Below, piece after piece: positions 16,901 through 25,421 of a stretch of 64,000 bases of DNA (position 1 is the stretch's first letter; every line of letters starts with the position of its first letter). The notes under the pieces were generated by a model, which was given only the letters and a program-made list of their open reading frames with translations, was not told where the DNA came from and ran no database searches. Both the position numbers and the translations under genes were made by a program. Where the stretch lies: contig NZ_BCWE01000007.1 of the NCBI RefSeq assembly GCF_001592105.1, forward strand, positions 166,630 through 230,629, given 5' to 3'. The DNA comes from Desulfolucanica intricata (GTDB taxonomy: Bacteria; Bacillota; Desulfotomaculia; Desulfotomaculales; Desulfofarciminaceae).

Positions 16901-17064
16901 TTAGACGGATTAACTATAGAACTGCTGGATCCAATCCCACATCCGAAGTCTAAAACTTTTTTATTTGTTAAATCAAAATTTTGCCTAATAATATTATTAA
17001 TATATAAATCTGCTAATAATTTTGGTCTAACAAGTAATCGGTATAATTTAGGTGATAATTCCAT
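16880..17064 (-). pseudogene. N-terminal fragment of a SAM-dependent methyltransferase
   Basis: The minus-strand frame opens MELSPKLYRLLVRPKLLADLY and has K-K-V-L-D-F-G-C-G-I-G-S, motif I of class I methyltransferases, then NYLGVD. At about 16880 it runs into the antisense of the kinase fragment, so only about 60 residues are genuine. Confidence 0.6.
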
Positions 17065-17204
17065 ATTAGTTTTATAAACTCCTTATTTTTATTTCAATCA
17101 CTATAACCTAATATTTCCATATAGTATTATAAATATTAGTATATAACCAAAATCGGTATTAAATCCTGAAGCATATGTACAGCACAAAAATGTCTCAGTA
17201 ATAG

Positions 17205-17232
17205 AGAAAGCCCTCGTCAATTGACGGGGGCT
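17205..17232 (-). terminator. Terminator of the decayed kinase region
   Basis: GC-rich palindrome GCCCTCGTCAA / TTGACGGGGGC with a following T-rich TTTCTC on the minus strand. Confidence 0.55.
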
Positions 17233-17246
17233 TAAAAAAAGATGGA

Positions 17247-17456
17247 CTAACAGAACCTTAATCCGGTGTTATCTATAACAGCATTGTGCCGGCCTGCAAT
17301 GCCGTAGCAGACCGCCAATCCCAAACCTGTACCACTTTCCTTAGTGGTAAAGAACGGTCTTCCTAACTTATCCAAAATATCGGAAGGAATACCTTCACCC
17401 TGATCCTGCACTGACAAAACTACACAGTCATTATCCCCAAAGGTGCCTATTGTCAA
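17247..17456 (-). pseudogene. Histidine kinase C-terminal ATPase fragment (copy B)
   Basis: 69 codons with G1 box Q-D-Q-G-E-G-I-P, F-box R-P-F-F-T-T-K and G2 box G-T-G-L-G-L-A-V-C-Y. No HisKA or N-box in frame before it. Starts just after a second kinase remnant with the same C-terminal motif. Confidence 0.65.
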
Positions 17457-17459
17457 AAT

Positions 17460-17577
17460 ACCACCGGATTGAAAGTATCAACATCAATTCTTGCATTATT
17501 CCTGGCAGCTATACTATAACAGGCTGCCAACCTAACCCGGTACCTTCAGCCTTGTGAGGGAACGTGGTACCAAGCTT
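17460..17577 (-). pseudogene. Second histidine kinase C-terminal remnant (copy A), frameshifted
   Basis: One frame reads KLGTTFPHKAEGTGLG; a different frame continues L-A-A-C-Y-S-I-A-A-R-N-N-A-R-I-D-V-D-T. Together they rebuild the F-box, G2 box and end of a HATPase domain like copy B, broken by a frameshift. Two similar C-termini in tandem suggest a former kinase duplication. Confidence 0.55.
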
Positions 17578-17623
17578 GTAACATTCTAACATTATATTTT
17601 CCTTTCAAGTTTAATTAGTTATA

Positions 17624-18478
17624 TTACTTAATCTTACGGTATAGCTTTTCTTTTTTGTCAATCTCAGCATATAAGTCTGCTAAGTCTGTAAACACAAGTG
17701 ACTCTTTATTACCCAGGCCCAGAAATCCCTGTAAACTCAGACTGTCATAAAATAATTTATGTACTTTCATTTGCAGGTACCTGTTAAAATAGATCATTAC
17801 ATTTCTGCATATAATTACATCAAATTCATTAAATAACCCGTCAGTTACTAAATTATGTTGGGCAAAGAAGATATTATTAATAAGGAACGGTTTTAAAACA
17901 ACATTTTTTTCCATAACTTGATAGTAGTCGGAAAAATCCCTTTTTCCCCCGGCTTTAATATAATTCTCGGTATAAACCCGTATTTTTGATAATGGAAAAA
18001 CCCCACTCTTTGCTTTTTTTATCATTTCTTCGTTTATATCGGTTGCATAGATTTTTGTTTTACCATACAAACCTTCTTCACTTAAAAGAATAGCCATGGA
18101 ATATACTTCTTCACCCGAAGAGCATCCTGCGTGCCAAATTCGAGTAAAGGATTTGTTTTTTAAGAACGGCAATATCTTTGTTCTGAATGCTAAAAAAAAT
18201 CCCGGATCCCGGAACATTTCAGTAACATGGATACAGAAATCATCAAATAACCTCTTCATCGCCCCGTAGTCATGCAGAATTTTCTCTTGTAAACCGGATA
18301 TGCTGTTCAATCCTTCAGCTTTAATTCTATGCCATATCCTTCTACGTATGGAGGGGTAAACATAATTCCTAAAGTCAAAGCCATAACACTGGTATATACC
18401 CTCCAGCAGAAGTTTAACTTCGATTTTTTCCAAATGAGCATCATAACCTGGTGGTTCAGTGTCTTTACGCATGCTCAT
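17624..18478 (-). CDS. cheR: CheR-type chemoreceptor protein-glutamate methyltransferase
   Basis: 284 residues. CheR_N helical domain (residues about 20-75), then the Rossmann methyltransferase with I-W-H-A-G-C-S-S-G-E-E-V-Y-S (SAM site), Y-A-T-D-I-N and D-V-I-I-C-R-N-V-M-I-Y-F. It transfers methyl groups from SAM to receptor glutamates. Full length and intact, yet all its neighbours are broken signalling genes, and no CheB, CheA or receptor is present. Its start overlaps the end of the upstream receiver-domain remnant by 14 bases. It may have come from a hybrid CheB-CheR-kinase locus. Confidence 0.9.
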   Translation of the reverse strand: MSMRKDTEPPGYDAHLEKIEVKLLLEGIYQCYGFDFRNYVYPSIRRRIWHRIKAEGLNSISGLQEKILHDYGAMKRLFDDFCIHVTEMFRDPGFFLAFRTKILPFLKNKSFTRIWHAGCSSGEEVYSMAILLSEEGLYGKTKIYATDINEEMIKKAKSGVFPLSKIRVYTENYIKAGGKRDFSDYYQVMEKNVVLKPFLINNIFFAQHNLVTDGLFNEFDVIICRNVMIYFNRYLQMKVHKLFYDSLSLQGFLGLGNKESLVFTDLADLYAEIDKKEKLYRKIK

Positions 18479-18890
18479 GGGCCCGGCACCTATTTATACA
18501 TACCTTTATTAAGAATAAAGGCTGCAATAAATTTACCGGTTTACTGATATAGTCAGTTGCTCCTGCATTAATGCCCTTTTCCTGATCATTTTTCATAGCT
18601 TTAGCAGTTAGGGCGATTATAGGCAATGTCTCATATTTAGGATTTTGACGAATGACTTTGATTGCCTTATAGTCATCCATTTCAGGCATCATCATATCCA
18701 TTAATACAAAATCAATTCCGGGATTCTCTTCTAAGGTTTTAATTCCGATTTTCTCATTTTCATCAAAAAATACATTCACCTTATGATTTTCCAGTACGGT
18801 TGTCAAGGCAAAAATATTTCGCTTATCACCATCTAGTATTAATATTTTGCAACCCTCCAGTAAATCTGTATGTTTAGTGGGAATTACTTC
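18465..18890 (-). pseudogene. Receiver domain remnant of a hybrid kinase or response regulator
   Basis: The frame from 18806 (TTG) gives 113 residues: V-L-M-D-M-M-M-P-E-M-D with the acceptor Asp, I-I-A-L-T-A-K-A with Thr and K-P-V with the Lys of receiver domains. The same frame is open further upstream (C-K-I-L-I-L-D-G-D-K-R-N), showing that the N-terminal acid pair has become D-G-D and that the domain once belonged to a longer protein. Ends over the cheR start. Confidence 0.6.
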
Positions 18891-19334
18891 ACCGTTATAC
18901 CCCCACTGACATGTTGTTCAAATATTATATTGTTTAACAGTATCGTTCGAATGTTCTTCGAGACCGGCCGTTCAATCTTATTAATCATTTGAAACTTATC
19001 ATCTCATTTGTGGTTATAAACAGGCAGCCCATATTAAAAATTAAGATTAAGTATTACTAAAGCAATGTATGTGTTATAAGAACCATTATAATGCCTTATT
19101 ATTCATTTTACATTAACATACTATTGTTTTCCACATTTATTAAAAGAACAGCATCATTGCAATATTATTTAGAAAGACTCCGGTTAAACGTTCTTCCAGA
19201 CTATCTATGAAATACCGGTGAAATGCGCGGCATTTTTTTCATTCTAATTGGAAAGACTGTTGATTTTTATTGTTAATAATATTTAATATTTAGTTAATAC
19301 TAAACGGGAAATTATTAAAAGGAGGTGTCGTAAA
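18890..19334. other. AT-rich intergenic stretch
   Basis: No gene supported on either strand. A small GAAATGC / GCATTTTTTTC hairpin near 19218-19240 could terminate plus-strand transcripts. Confidence 0.35.
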
Positions 19335-19589
19335 ATGGCACAGCAGCATATTCACTGTATTGTTAATAACTGCCACTACTGGTCCCAGGGCAATAAGTGC
19401 GTAGCTAATGAAATTTTGATAGCTTCAGATCAGTTCGGAAATCAATATGCTGACAGAGTAGATGCTACAATGGTTAAGCAGCTGTCCCCGACTCCGGTTA
19501 ACAGTTGTATGGAATCCTGCTGCAAATCCTTTGTTCCTAAAGGCTCGGGTGAAATTAATCAGGATGGTATTAAGAAACAGAGTATGTAA
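19335..19589 (+). CDS. DUF1540 domain protein
   Basis: 84 residues, ATG behind AAAGGAGGTG. H-C-I-V-N-N-C-H-Y-W-S-Q-G-N-K-C-V-A-N-E-I matches DUF1540, small Cys-rich proteins of spore-forming Firmicutes; the second half has C-M-E-S-C-C and closes with a G-S-G-E-I tail. Likely binds a metal through its six or more cysteines. Single gene with its own terminator. Confidence 0.85.
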   Translation: MAQQHIHCIVNNCHYWSQGNKCVANEILIASDQFGNQYADRVDATMVKQLSPTPVNSCMESCCKSFVPKGSGEINQDGIKKQSM

Positions 19590-19621
19590 CAATAAAGTTG
19601 CCTTAACAACTTTATGTAGAA

Positions 19622-19660
19622 AAACACCCCGGTTGCAGCTTGAACCGGGGTGTTTTTTCT
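19622..19660. terminator. Terminator between DUF1540 and the phosphatase gene
   Basis: 13-bp stem AAACACCCCGGTT / AACCGGGGTGTTT, then TTT. Serves the plus-strand gene and possibly the convergent one. Confidence 0.85.
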
Positions 19661-19669
19661 AAAGATTAT

Positions 19670-20578
19670 TTACCGGAGATAAATATCTTTTAATTCTTCC
19701 GGAATTCGCTCTATATGATCCCAATATGGAAACGGTGGCAAAGGTTCGTGTTCCTCTTCTTCAAAAGGTTCTTTCTTAGGTGATATTATCGGTTTAAAGC
19801 GAGGACTGTCATAGTATACAGCTAAGGCATTAACTTGAACAATTTCCTTCTCCGGGTATCGAAAAGCGGTTAAATATCCTCCCATGCAGCAGCCCTGGTC
19901 AATATCAATAGTGTTATTAATTAATTTTGCCTCGGGTACTGGAGTATGACCATATACAATCAGGGGCTTACCTTTATAGTTTTTGGCCCAATCTCTTCTT
20001 ATTGGCAGCCCGTCACTATCAACCTCTCCGTTGGCATCTCCGTAAAAACAAAAGTCTATAATTCTTTCTGATAACCTGCCGATCATATCTTCTTTTATAC
20101 CGGCATGAGAAACCACTAATTTACCGTGATCTAAAATTAAATATGGTGGTACCGAATTATATAATTCTAAAAACTGATTAGCAAAATGCTTTCGTTCCTG
20201 TTCAGTAAGTTCCTTTAACTCTTCCACTGTTCTTTCCATACCATGTTTAACTTGAACATTTCGACCGATTAGGTAGCGTGCCAGCTTATTACAATGGTTT
20301 CCCGGTACATAGAGTGCTGTGCCGGCATCTACCATTCCTTTTACCAGTTTGACTGTATCCAGGCAATGCGGTCCTCGGTCAGCCAGGTCTCCCAGATATA
20401 CAGCAGTTCTGCCGTCCGGGTGTTTATAAATCCCTTCTATCTTACGGTAATTGAGTTTTTGCAAAAGAATTTCTAATTCTTCAAGACAGCCGTGTACGTC
20501 GCCGATAATGTCAAAAGGGCCGTTTATAGTTGATTTTAATGATAAGAAGGTTTTAGGGACTAATCTTTTTTTATTCAT
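19670..20578 (-). CDS. Metallophosphoesterase, PrpE/Pnkp-phosphatase type
   Basis: 302 residues. Calcineurin-like metal motifs in order: G-D-V-H-G (26-30), G-D-L-A-D-R-G (63-69), G-N-H-C-N-K (93-98), S-H-A-G and Y-G-H-T-P. The G-N-H-x-N-K variant and the following helical stretch resemble bis(5'-nucleosyl)-tetraphosphatase PrpE and the phosphatase half of Pnkp. Possible substrates are diadenosine polyphosphates or nucleic-acid ends. Cytosolic, probably two-Mn/Fe. A 40-residue acidic, proline-rich tail (EEEEHEPLPPFPYWD) is unusual. Confidence 0.85.
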   Translation of the reverse strand: MNKKRLVPKTFLSLKSTINGPFDIIGDVHGCLEELEILLQKLNYRKIEGIYKHPDGRTAVYLGDLADRGPHCLDTVKLVKGMVDAGTALYVPGNHCNKLARYLIGRNVQVKHGMERTVEELKELTEQERKHFANQFLELYNSVPPYLILDHGKLVVSHAGIKEDMIGRLSERIIDFCFYGDANGEVDSDGLPIRRDWAKNYKGKPLIVYGHTPVPEAKLINNTIDIDQGCCMGGYLTAFRYPEKEIVQVNALAVYYDSPRFKPIISPKKEPFEEEEHEPLPPFPYWDHIERIPEELKDIYLR

Positions 20579-20647
20579 AAGCGGTTTTTCTCTCCTGATT
20601 GTTTAGTTTTATGTTAGTTTAACCTGATAAATTGTAGAATATCAAAA

Positions 20648-20690
20648 GGACTGAACCTAAGTACCCTAAATGCGAACTTGGGTTCAGTCC
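20648..20690 (-). terminator. Terminator of the feo transcript
   Basis: 10-bp stem GGACTGAACC / GGTTCAGTCC extended by partly paired loop bases, followed on the minus strand by TTTTGAT. Lies beyond the small zinc-ribbon gene that ends the feo cluster. Confidence 0.7.
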
Positions 20691-20711
20691 CTAATGATTA
20701 AAATATTTTAC

Positions 20712-20873
20712 CTAACAGCTTTTTTCCGCGCGACATTTGCCGCAGTTACCGTTACAACTGCGGATGCTGTAAACCGGAGTTAAGCATCTGGGGCAGCGCA
20801 TATTACGAGGATCATTTATTTGGTAACCGCAGGTTGGACAAAAAATTTTTTCCGTTTTTTGGGGTTTATTCAT
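20712..20873 (-). CDS. Small double zinc-ribbon protein at the end of the feo operon
   Basis: 53 residues: C-P-T-C-G-Y ... C-P-R-C-L-T-P-V-Y, then S-C-N-G-N-C-G-K-C-R, nine cysteines in total. ATG behind AGGAGTG, 17 bases after the feoB stop, so co-transcribed with it. Small Cys-rich proteins often follow feoB (FeoB-associated Cys-rich proteins); this one is a soluble zinc-ribbon form without a membrane segment. A role in iron handling is inference. Confidence 0.7.
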   Translation of the reverse strand: MNKPQKTEKIFCPTCGYQINDPRNMRCPRCLTPVYSIRSCNGNCGKCRAEKSC

Positions 20874-20889
20874 ATCAACACTCCTGTTT

Positions 20890-22866
20890 TTATTTAGTTG
20901 TGCCCGTTGCTCTTGCTGCTCTCAGCTTGTAGGTAATCTTACTTAAAATTACGGAGAGAAGAGCTAATGAAACAAAAGTAGTTATAACTAACACTGAGCC
21001 GTAAGTTATATTATCATCAGCAGCAAATAGTTGAGCTACAATTCCTCCTACGGTAAATGAAATTATCCAGGTACCGGCCCACATAATAGAGGCTTCCTTA
21101 GTACCCCTTTCTTTAAAAATTACCAAAATGGAAGCAATGCAGGGTACAAATAGGGTTATCGTAATTAAAGCTACTAATATTTCAATTGCACCCAGTTCCA
21201 TACTGGTTAATCCTGCTGCCCCAAAGTCTCTCCTTACAATTCCCATAATAAAGGCGGTGGCAGTTTCCTGAGGTAGATTTAACCAACCTACAGTCAGTGG
21301 AGATAACAGCTTTTGTAAAAAAGCTAATATACCGGTTAGTTGAAATACGCTTATAATTAAAGCCCCCAAGGCAAAAAGCGGTGTTGCCTCTTTAAGAAAC
21401 ATGAAGGATTTGGTTGTAGTCTTGTGTACCACATTGCCCATTCTGGGGATACGAAGTGGTGGTAAATCAATTAACAGGTCTGCTGATTTACCGGGTAAGA
21501 GCATATTTAATACAGTTCCGACAATGACTAATATACTAAATATTACCAGGGCATAGATACCTGCAAACAGCGGGCCGGCACCACCTAAAAGGCCGGCAAT
21601 TACACCCAATTGTGCAGAACATGGTATTACAAGGCCGAGAAGAAAAATTGTAATTCTCCGTTCCCTCTCAGATGATAGCAGTCTTGTAGTAATACTGGCC
21701 ATGGTTACACAACCGAAGCCTAGAATCATCGGGATAATTGCCCTACCGTTAAGACCAATGCCTGTTAATACACGATCTACCAGTGCAGCAATGCGCGGTA
21801 GATAGCCTGAATCCTCGAATAAAGATAAAAAGAAATAAAAACCGGCTACCAAAGGTAACAATAGACCCAATACATAAGTGAAAGTCATGGTTAGTAAGCC
21901 GAATTCACCGATAAGAATTTCTCCCAGCCAGGAATTTGCCGGTATAACTGAAGCTACTGCATTCCGGACTGCAGGCTCGTACATTCCCTGCATAATCGTT
22001 TCTTCAGTTAAACCAACGACATTTCCGGCTACAAATACCCCAATAATTTTATACATCGCCCAGAGAGTGAATATTAAAATGGGAATACCGGTTAAGGGTT
22101 TGATCATCATCCTACCTAAATGGTTACTAAAAGAAGACCCGGAGGTAGTTTCTATAACTACCTGATTAAATATTTCATTAATATGATTCCTGCGCTTAAT
22201 GTAAATTTCCTCTCTGTATCCTTCAGGTTCTAAGCCATGACGGCAGGCTATTACCGGATCCCCTTCCATAATCAGTAGGGCTTCAGCTTGATTGCCGACA
22301 GCTTCAGTGATTTGTCCCAGCTTATCCGGTAAATTGGTAGTTATATTGCCCCTGCGGGCTGTAGGTATCTTATTCTTTAGCTCTTCTAATCCTTTTTTTT
22401 GTACTGCCACTGTAGGTATAACAGGGACACCTAACAGTTTCTCCAAGTATTCTATATTAATCTTAAGGCCCTGTTTGTTAGCTTCATCTACCATGTTCAA
22501 AGCAATTATTACGGGTATCCCGGTATCTATAATTTGCTGGGTTAGAAACAAATCTCTATCCAAGTGAACAGCGTTTACTACATTAACAACAATGTCTGCA
22601 GAAAGAATAATATCCCTTGATATACGTTCTTCATCGTTAAAGGAGGAAATTCCGTAAACCCCGGGTGTATCTATAACGAAACTGTCTCCTAGACGTCCGG
22701 TGGAAATTTCTAATGTTGTTCCGGGATAATTTGAAACATCCACATACATCCCGGTTAAAAAATTAAAGACCACCGATTTACCGGCATTTGGATTACCTGC
22801 CAGAACAATTTTCCTGGAACCGGGTGGTAATTCGAGCTTGGAAACAGTATTGTGACAATCTGACAT
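20890..22866 (-). CDS. feoB: Ferrous iron transporter FeoB
   Basis: 658 residues. N-terminal GTPase domain with G1 G-N-P-N-A-G-K-S, G2 Y-P-G-T-T, G3 D-T-P-G, G4 N-M-V-D, followed by the GDI helical bundle and a C-terminal membrane part of about ten segments containing two inverted Gate motifs (around PRIAALVDRVLTGIGLNGRAIIPMILGFGC and the later SPLTVGWLNLP). Imports Fe2+ at the cytoplasmic membrane. In one unit with feoA upstream and a small zinc-ribbon gene downstream; Fur box in front of feoA. Confidence 0.96.
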   Translation of the reverse strand: MSDCHNTVSKLELPPGSRKIVLAGNPNAGKSVVFNFLTGMYVDVSNYPGTTLEISTGRLGDSFVIDTPGVYGISSFNDEERISRDIILSADIVVNVVNAVHLDRDLFLTQQIIDTGIPVIIALNMVDEANKQGLKINIEYLEKLLGVPVIPTVAVQKKGLEELKNKIPTARRGNITTNLPDKLGQITEAVGNQAEALLIMEGDPVIACRHGLEPEGYREEIYIKRRNHINEIFNQVVIETTSGSSFSNHLGRMMIKPLTGIPILIFTLWAMYKIIGVFVAGNVVGLTEETIMQGMYEPAVRNAVASVIPANSWLGEILIGEFGLLTMTFTYVLGLLLPLVAGFYFFLSLFEDSGYLPRIAALVDRVLTGIGLNGRAIIPMILGFGCVTMASITTRLLSSERERRITIFLLGLVIPCSAQLGVIAGLLGGAGPLFAGIYALVIFSILVIVGTVLNMLLPGKSADLLIDLPPLRIPRMGNVVHKTTTKSFMFLKEATPLFALGALIISVFQLTGILAFLQKLLSPLTVGWLNLPQETATAFIMGIVRRDFGAAGLTSMELGAIEILVALITITLFVPCIASILVIFKERGTKEASIMWAGTWIISFTVGGIVAQLFAADDNITYGSVLVITTFVSLALLSVILSKITYKLRAARATGTTK

Positions 22867-22891
22867 TTTCCCCCTCCTATTCTATGTATTA

Positions 22892-23110
22892 TTAGTTTAA
22901 AGCAATGTTAATTTGACTGGCTAACATTCTACCGAAGGCAATTTCCTGTTTGTTTTTTCTAATTATAATCGGCCCGGCAGGTATTATCTCAGCACAGCTA
23001 ATTACTTCACCTTCAACAATTCCTAAACGAATAGCCTGGGCACGAATATCTGAACTGGGAATCGAAATAATTTTACAACTTTGTCCTCTTTTAATCTTAT
23101 CTAATGTCAT
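22892..23110 (-). CDS. feoA: FeoA, SH3-like accessory protein of ferrous iron transport
   Basis: 72 residues from the ATG at 23110, preceded by GGGAGG; the upstream in-frame ATG at 23140 lacks a ribosome site. Typical FeoA: L-D-K-I-K-R-G-Q-S-C-K-I, R-A-Q-A-I-R-L-G-I-V-E-G, G-P-I-I-I-R-K-N-K-Q-E-I-A. Binds FeoB at the membrane. 25 bases ahead of feoB. Confidence 0.92.
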   Translation of the reverse strand: MTLDKIKRGQSCKIISIPSSDIRAQAIRLGIVEGEVISCAEIIPAGPIIIRKNKQEIAFGRMLASQINIALN

Positions 23111-23177
23111 TTTTGCAACCTCCCCGTTAATGAAATTCATTATCGTTAACTAATTAAAAAAAATAGAACCTTCATAA

Positions 23178-23192
23178 TGATAATGATTATCA
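23178..23192 (-). promoter_or_regulatory. Fur box upstream of feoAB
   Basis: TGATAATGATTATCA is a perfect 7-1-7 palindrome, the standard Fur operator core, 68 bases ahead of the feoA start. It predicts iron-dependent repression of feoA-feoB. Confidence 0.85.
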
Positions 23193-23267
23193 TTTTTCTT
23201 AATTATATTTTAGTCTTTGTGCGTAAGTATGTCAATAGTTTTAATCATTTAAACCAAAAAATGTTTC

Positions 23268-23293
23268 ACGGAGCTTGTATAAGCAAGCTCCGT
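23268..23293 (-). terminator. Terminator of the small Ser/Cys-rich gene
   Basis: 10-bp stem ACGGAGCTTG / CAAGCTCCGT; on the minus strand it is followed by GAAACATTTTTT. It insulates feoA from the small gene upstream. Confidence 0.55.
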
Positions 23294-23459
23294 AAAAGTT
23301 TCTTATAATTAGTATTTCCAGGAATTTATGACTGGTTATGTCTTTGGGATAATCAAATATTAGGATTACATAGACTTCAGCTTTGATGCCATAAATTCCG
23401 TCAATTACTAGTGCTTTCGGTTGTTTCGAAAGCAGTATAAGGCGGCTTTCTTGCTTTTT

Positions 23460-23609
23460 TTAGCAGTTACCATCTGAGCTGCTGCTACTGCTGCTGCCGG
23501 TGCTGCAGCTGCCGTCAGAACTTTCCGAGATTTCTTGTTCAGCTTCCTTTTCCTTGTCAATACTTTGTTTTAGTTCATTTTCTCTCTTGGCAAAGAATTT
23601 AAAGCTCAT
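23460..23609 (-). CDS. Small Ser/Cys-rich peptide (49 aa)
   Basis: 49 residues, ATG behind GGGAGGTGA. Residues 1-25 are charged (MSFKFFAKRENELKQ, then KEKEAEQE); the end is S-D-G-S-C-S-T-G followed by seven serines, D-G-N-C. Its repetitive AGC/AGT codons make this stretch look low-complexity, but frame, ribosome site and terminator support expression. No family recognised. Upstream of feoA on the same strand. Confidence 0.55.
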   Translation of the reverse strand: MSFKFFAKRENELKQSIDKEKEAEQEISESSDGSCSTGSSSSSSSDGNC

Positions 23610-23748
23610 TATTTCACCTCCCGGTTAAGTATTCATTAATATTCTTTCCACCTACAGATTTAAATAACCTTAATAAGGAACATTATTTCAATAAAAATAC
23701 AGGAAACCTGATCGTTTCCTGTATTTGACAGAGCAGCTTATTAAGAAT

Positions 23749-24144
23749 TCATGTACTTGTTTCATTTTCTTTAACCTTATTTATAAACTGATGAGTGGCT
23801 TTCCGGCAATTATCTACCAAAATTTTTATTTCTTCCGGGGTAGCATTATCAATATGTATTCCCGCAGTCAGCACCACTGTTTGCCGAAGTTTTTTTGCAA
23901 TTTCTTCGGCTATTGGCTTGGCTATCTCATCTTCTCTATGACCTAATCTGGGGACAACTGTACTATTGCACTTAACCTTAGGACCATTAATGGAATCCGG
24001 ACGAAGATTTGTTAAAACTACAGCTCCAACGTGAGGTTTTTCTCCTCCTAGTAGCTGTATTATTAGTCCATCTGCTGTAACGGTCCCGCTTAACCAAACG
24101 GTGTACTTCCCTTCACCTGTATGCAGCTCTATTTGTTTAAACAT
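23749..24144 (-). CDS. Hypothetical protein, LpdD-like domain
   Basis: 131 residues. The G-G-E-K-P-H-V-G-A-V-V-L segment and the later P-R-L-G-H-R-E-D-E-I-A-K-P-I-A-E resemble the LpdD (prenylated-flavin chaperone-like) domain found in small proteins of anaerobes. Its start overlaps the end of the upstream methyltransferase gene by 16 bases. No UbiD/UbiX-type decarboxylase is in the window, so the client is unknown. Confidence 0.55.
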   Translation of the reverse strand: MFKQIELHTGEGKYTVWLSGTVTADGLIIQLLGGEKPHVGAVVLTNLRPDSINGPKVKCNSTVVPRLGHREDEIAKPIAEEIAKKLRQTVVLTAGIHIDNATPEEIKILVDNCRKATHQFINKVKENETST

Positions 24145-25304
24145 TTCCTCACCTTATAAATATGATTTTTCTTTAATCCCTGTAGCTCCGGCTCTTGATC
24201 CAGCCCCTTATACTGAATTAATACTTTAAAATAACGTCCCATTCCCTCGGGCATAATTAACTGCTTAATCGCCAGAGTTTGGTGCAGTTTTTGCTTATCA
24301 AAAGTAAAATCATCTTGTTCCTCTAAAACATCTAAAATTCCCATATTTATCAGAAAATCAGCTTGGGTGATCGTTTTTGTATTAACAAGTCCTGCTTTTT
24401 CTCCCCACAGCTCCAGTGCAGTAAAGTTAACATTTGAAGTAATATCCTGCTCACCAATGTGCTGGTAAGGATTATCATTTAAGGTATGTTTTCGAAAACA
24501 GCGCAAGGTTCCGTCAAAGCGGGACTGACTGTATAATAGTTCGGCTTCTAAACCGTAATCTATTGTAAAAATAAAGCCTTTGTTCAGGCAGGAAGCCTGT
24601 TTCTTCAACCAATAAAGGGCGTTTAAATTTACTTCCGCTGACTGGCCCGGACTTAACTTTATATTCTGCCGGGTAAAGTAATCTTCTAATTCCGGTTTAG
24701 AAAGGAGACCTTCTGTTTCACAAAATTCATTATTTCTATAATCAACATAAATTTCACTTAAACCGTGCTCTTGCTGTTTTACACGGTGAACCGGAAAGGC
24801 ATCCAGCAGTTCGTTTGAAAAGATGCAGCCGTTGATCTTTCCCCCGAATACCTGCTCAGGCCCAGCTGCCCAGCGAACTTTATCATCGGGTAATTTTAAC
24901 TCTGCCAGCACTTCCTGCTGTACTTTTTTAAAGAAGGGACTAATTTCAATAATCCAATATGTTAAAGCATTAAAACACTGTGGAAATTGTCTCTGTAATT
25001 CTAATAAAAATTCCCGTGCTAAAATTCCTTTGCCCGCACCGTACTCAATAAACTGCCAATCTGTGGGCTGCCCCATGCTCCTCCACATATCCTTGGCTTG
25101 ACGGGCAATCATTTGAGAAAAAAGCGGGTGAACATTAGAACTGGTATAAAAATCCCCCTCTCGGCCAATTTTTTCTTTATTTGAGGTATAATAACCCAGT
25201 TCCGGATAATACAGAGCCATTTCCATAAACCGGGCAAAAGTAATCGGACCTTCTTGAGCAATAGTTTTTATAATAATCTCAGAAAGCTGGGAATCGCCGT
25301 TCAT
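24129..25304 (-). CDS. MidA/NDUFAF7-family SAM-dependent methyltransferase
   Basis: 391 residues. Opening I-T-F-A-R-F-M-E-M-A-L-Y-Y-P-E-L-G-Y-Y, then G-R-E-G-D-F-Y-T-S, Y-G-A-G-K-G-I-L-A (SAM loop), S-N-E-L-L-D-A-F-P-V-H, and F-T-I-D-Y-G characterise the MidA/NDUFAF7 protein-arginine methyltransferase family. In mitochondria the homologue methylates a complex I subunit; the bacterial target is unknown. SD AAGGTGGGG, ATG. Confidence 0.88.
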   Translation of the reverse strand: MNGDSQLSEIIIKTIAQEGPITFARFMEMALYYPELGYYTSNKEKIGREGDFYTSSNVHPLFSQMIARQAKDMWRSMGQPTDWQFIEYGAGKGILAREFLLELQRQFPQCFNALTYWIIEISPFFKKVQQEVLAELKLPDDKVRWAAGPEQVFGGKINGCIFSNELLDAFPVHRVKQQEHGLSEIYVDYRNNEFCETEGLLSKPELEDYFTRQNIKLSPGQSAEVNLNALYWLKKQASCLNKGFIFTIDYGLEAELLYSQSRFDGTLRCFRKHTLNDNPYQHIGEQDITSNVNFTALELWGEKAGLVNTKTITQADFLINMGILDVLEEQDDFTFDKQKLHQTLAIKQLIMPEGMGRYFKVLIQYKGLDQEPELQGLKKNHIYKVRKCLNK

Positions 25305-25421
25305 TTTTAACTCCCCACCTTATTTTAAATTTTCAAATTATTTACTTCATAAACTTCTCTGTTTAAGGTTAAAATAAGATTGTTCCCGATAAAAATAAAT
25401 TTTAAAGGGAGGTTTTATTTA

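Noticed and set aside
23470..23510. GCTGCTGCT-like simple repeat as a regulatory repeat
   Set aside because: Explained by serine codons of the small gene on the minus strand.
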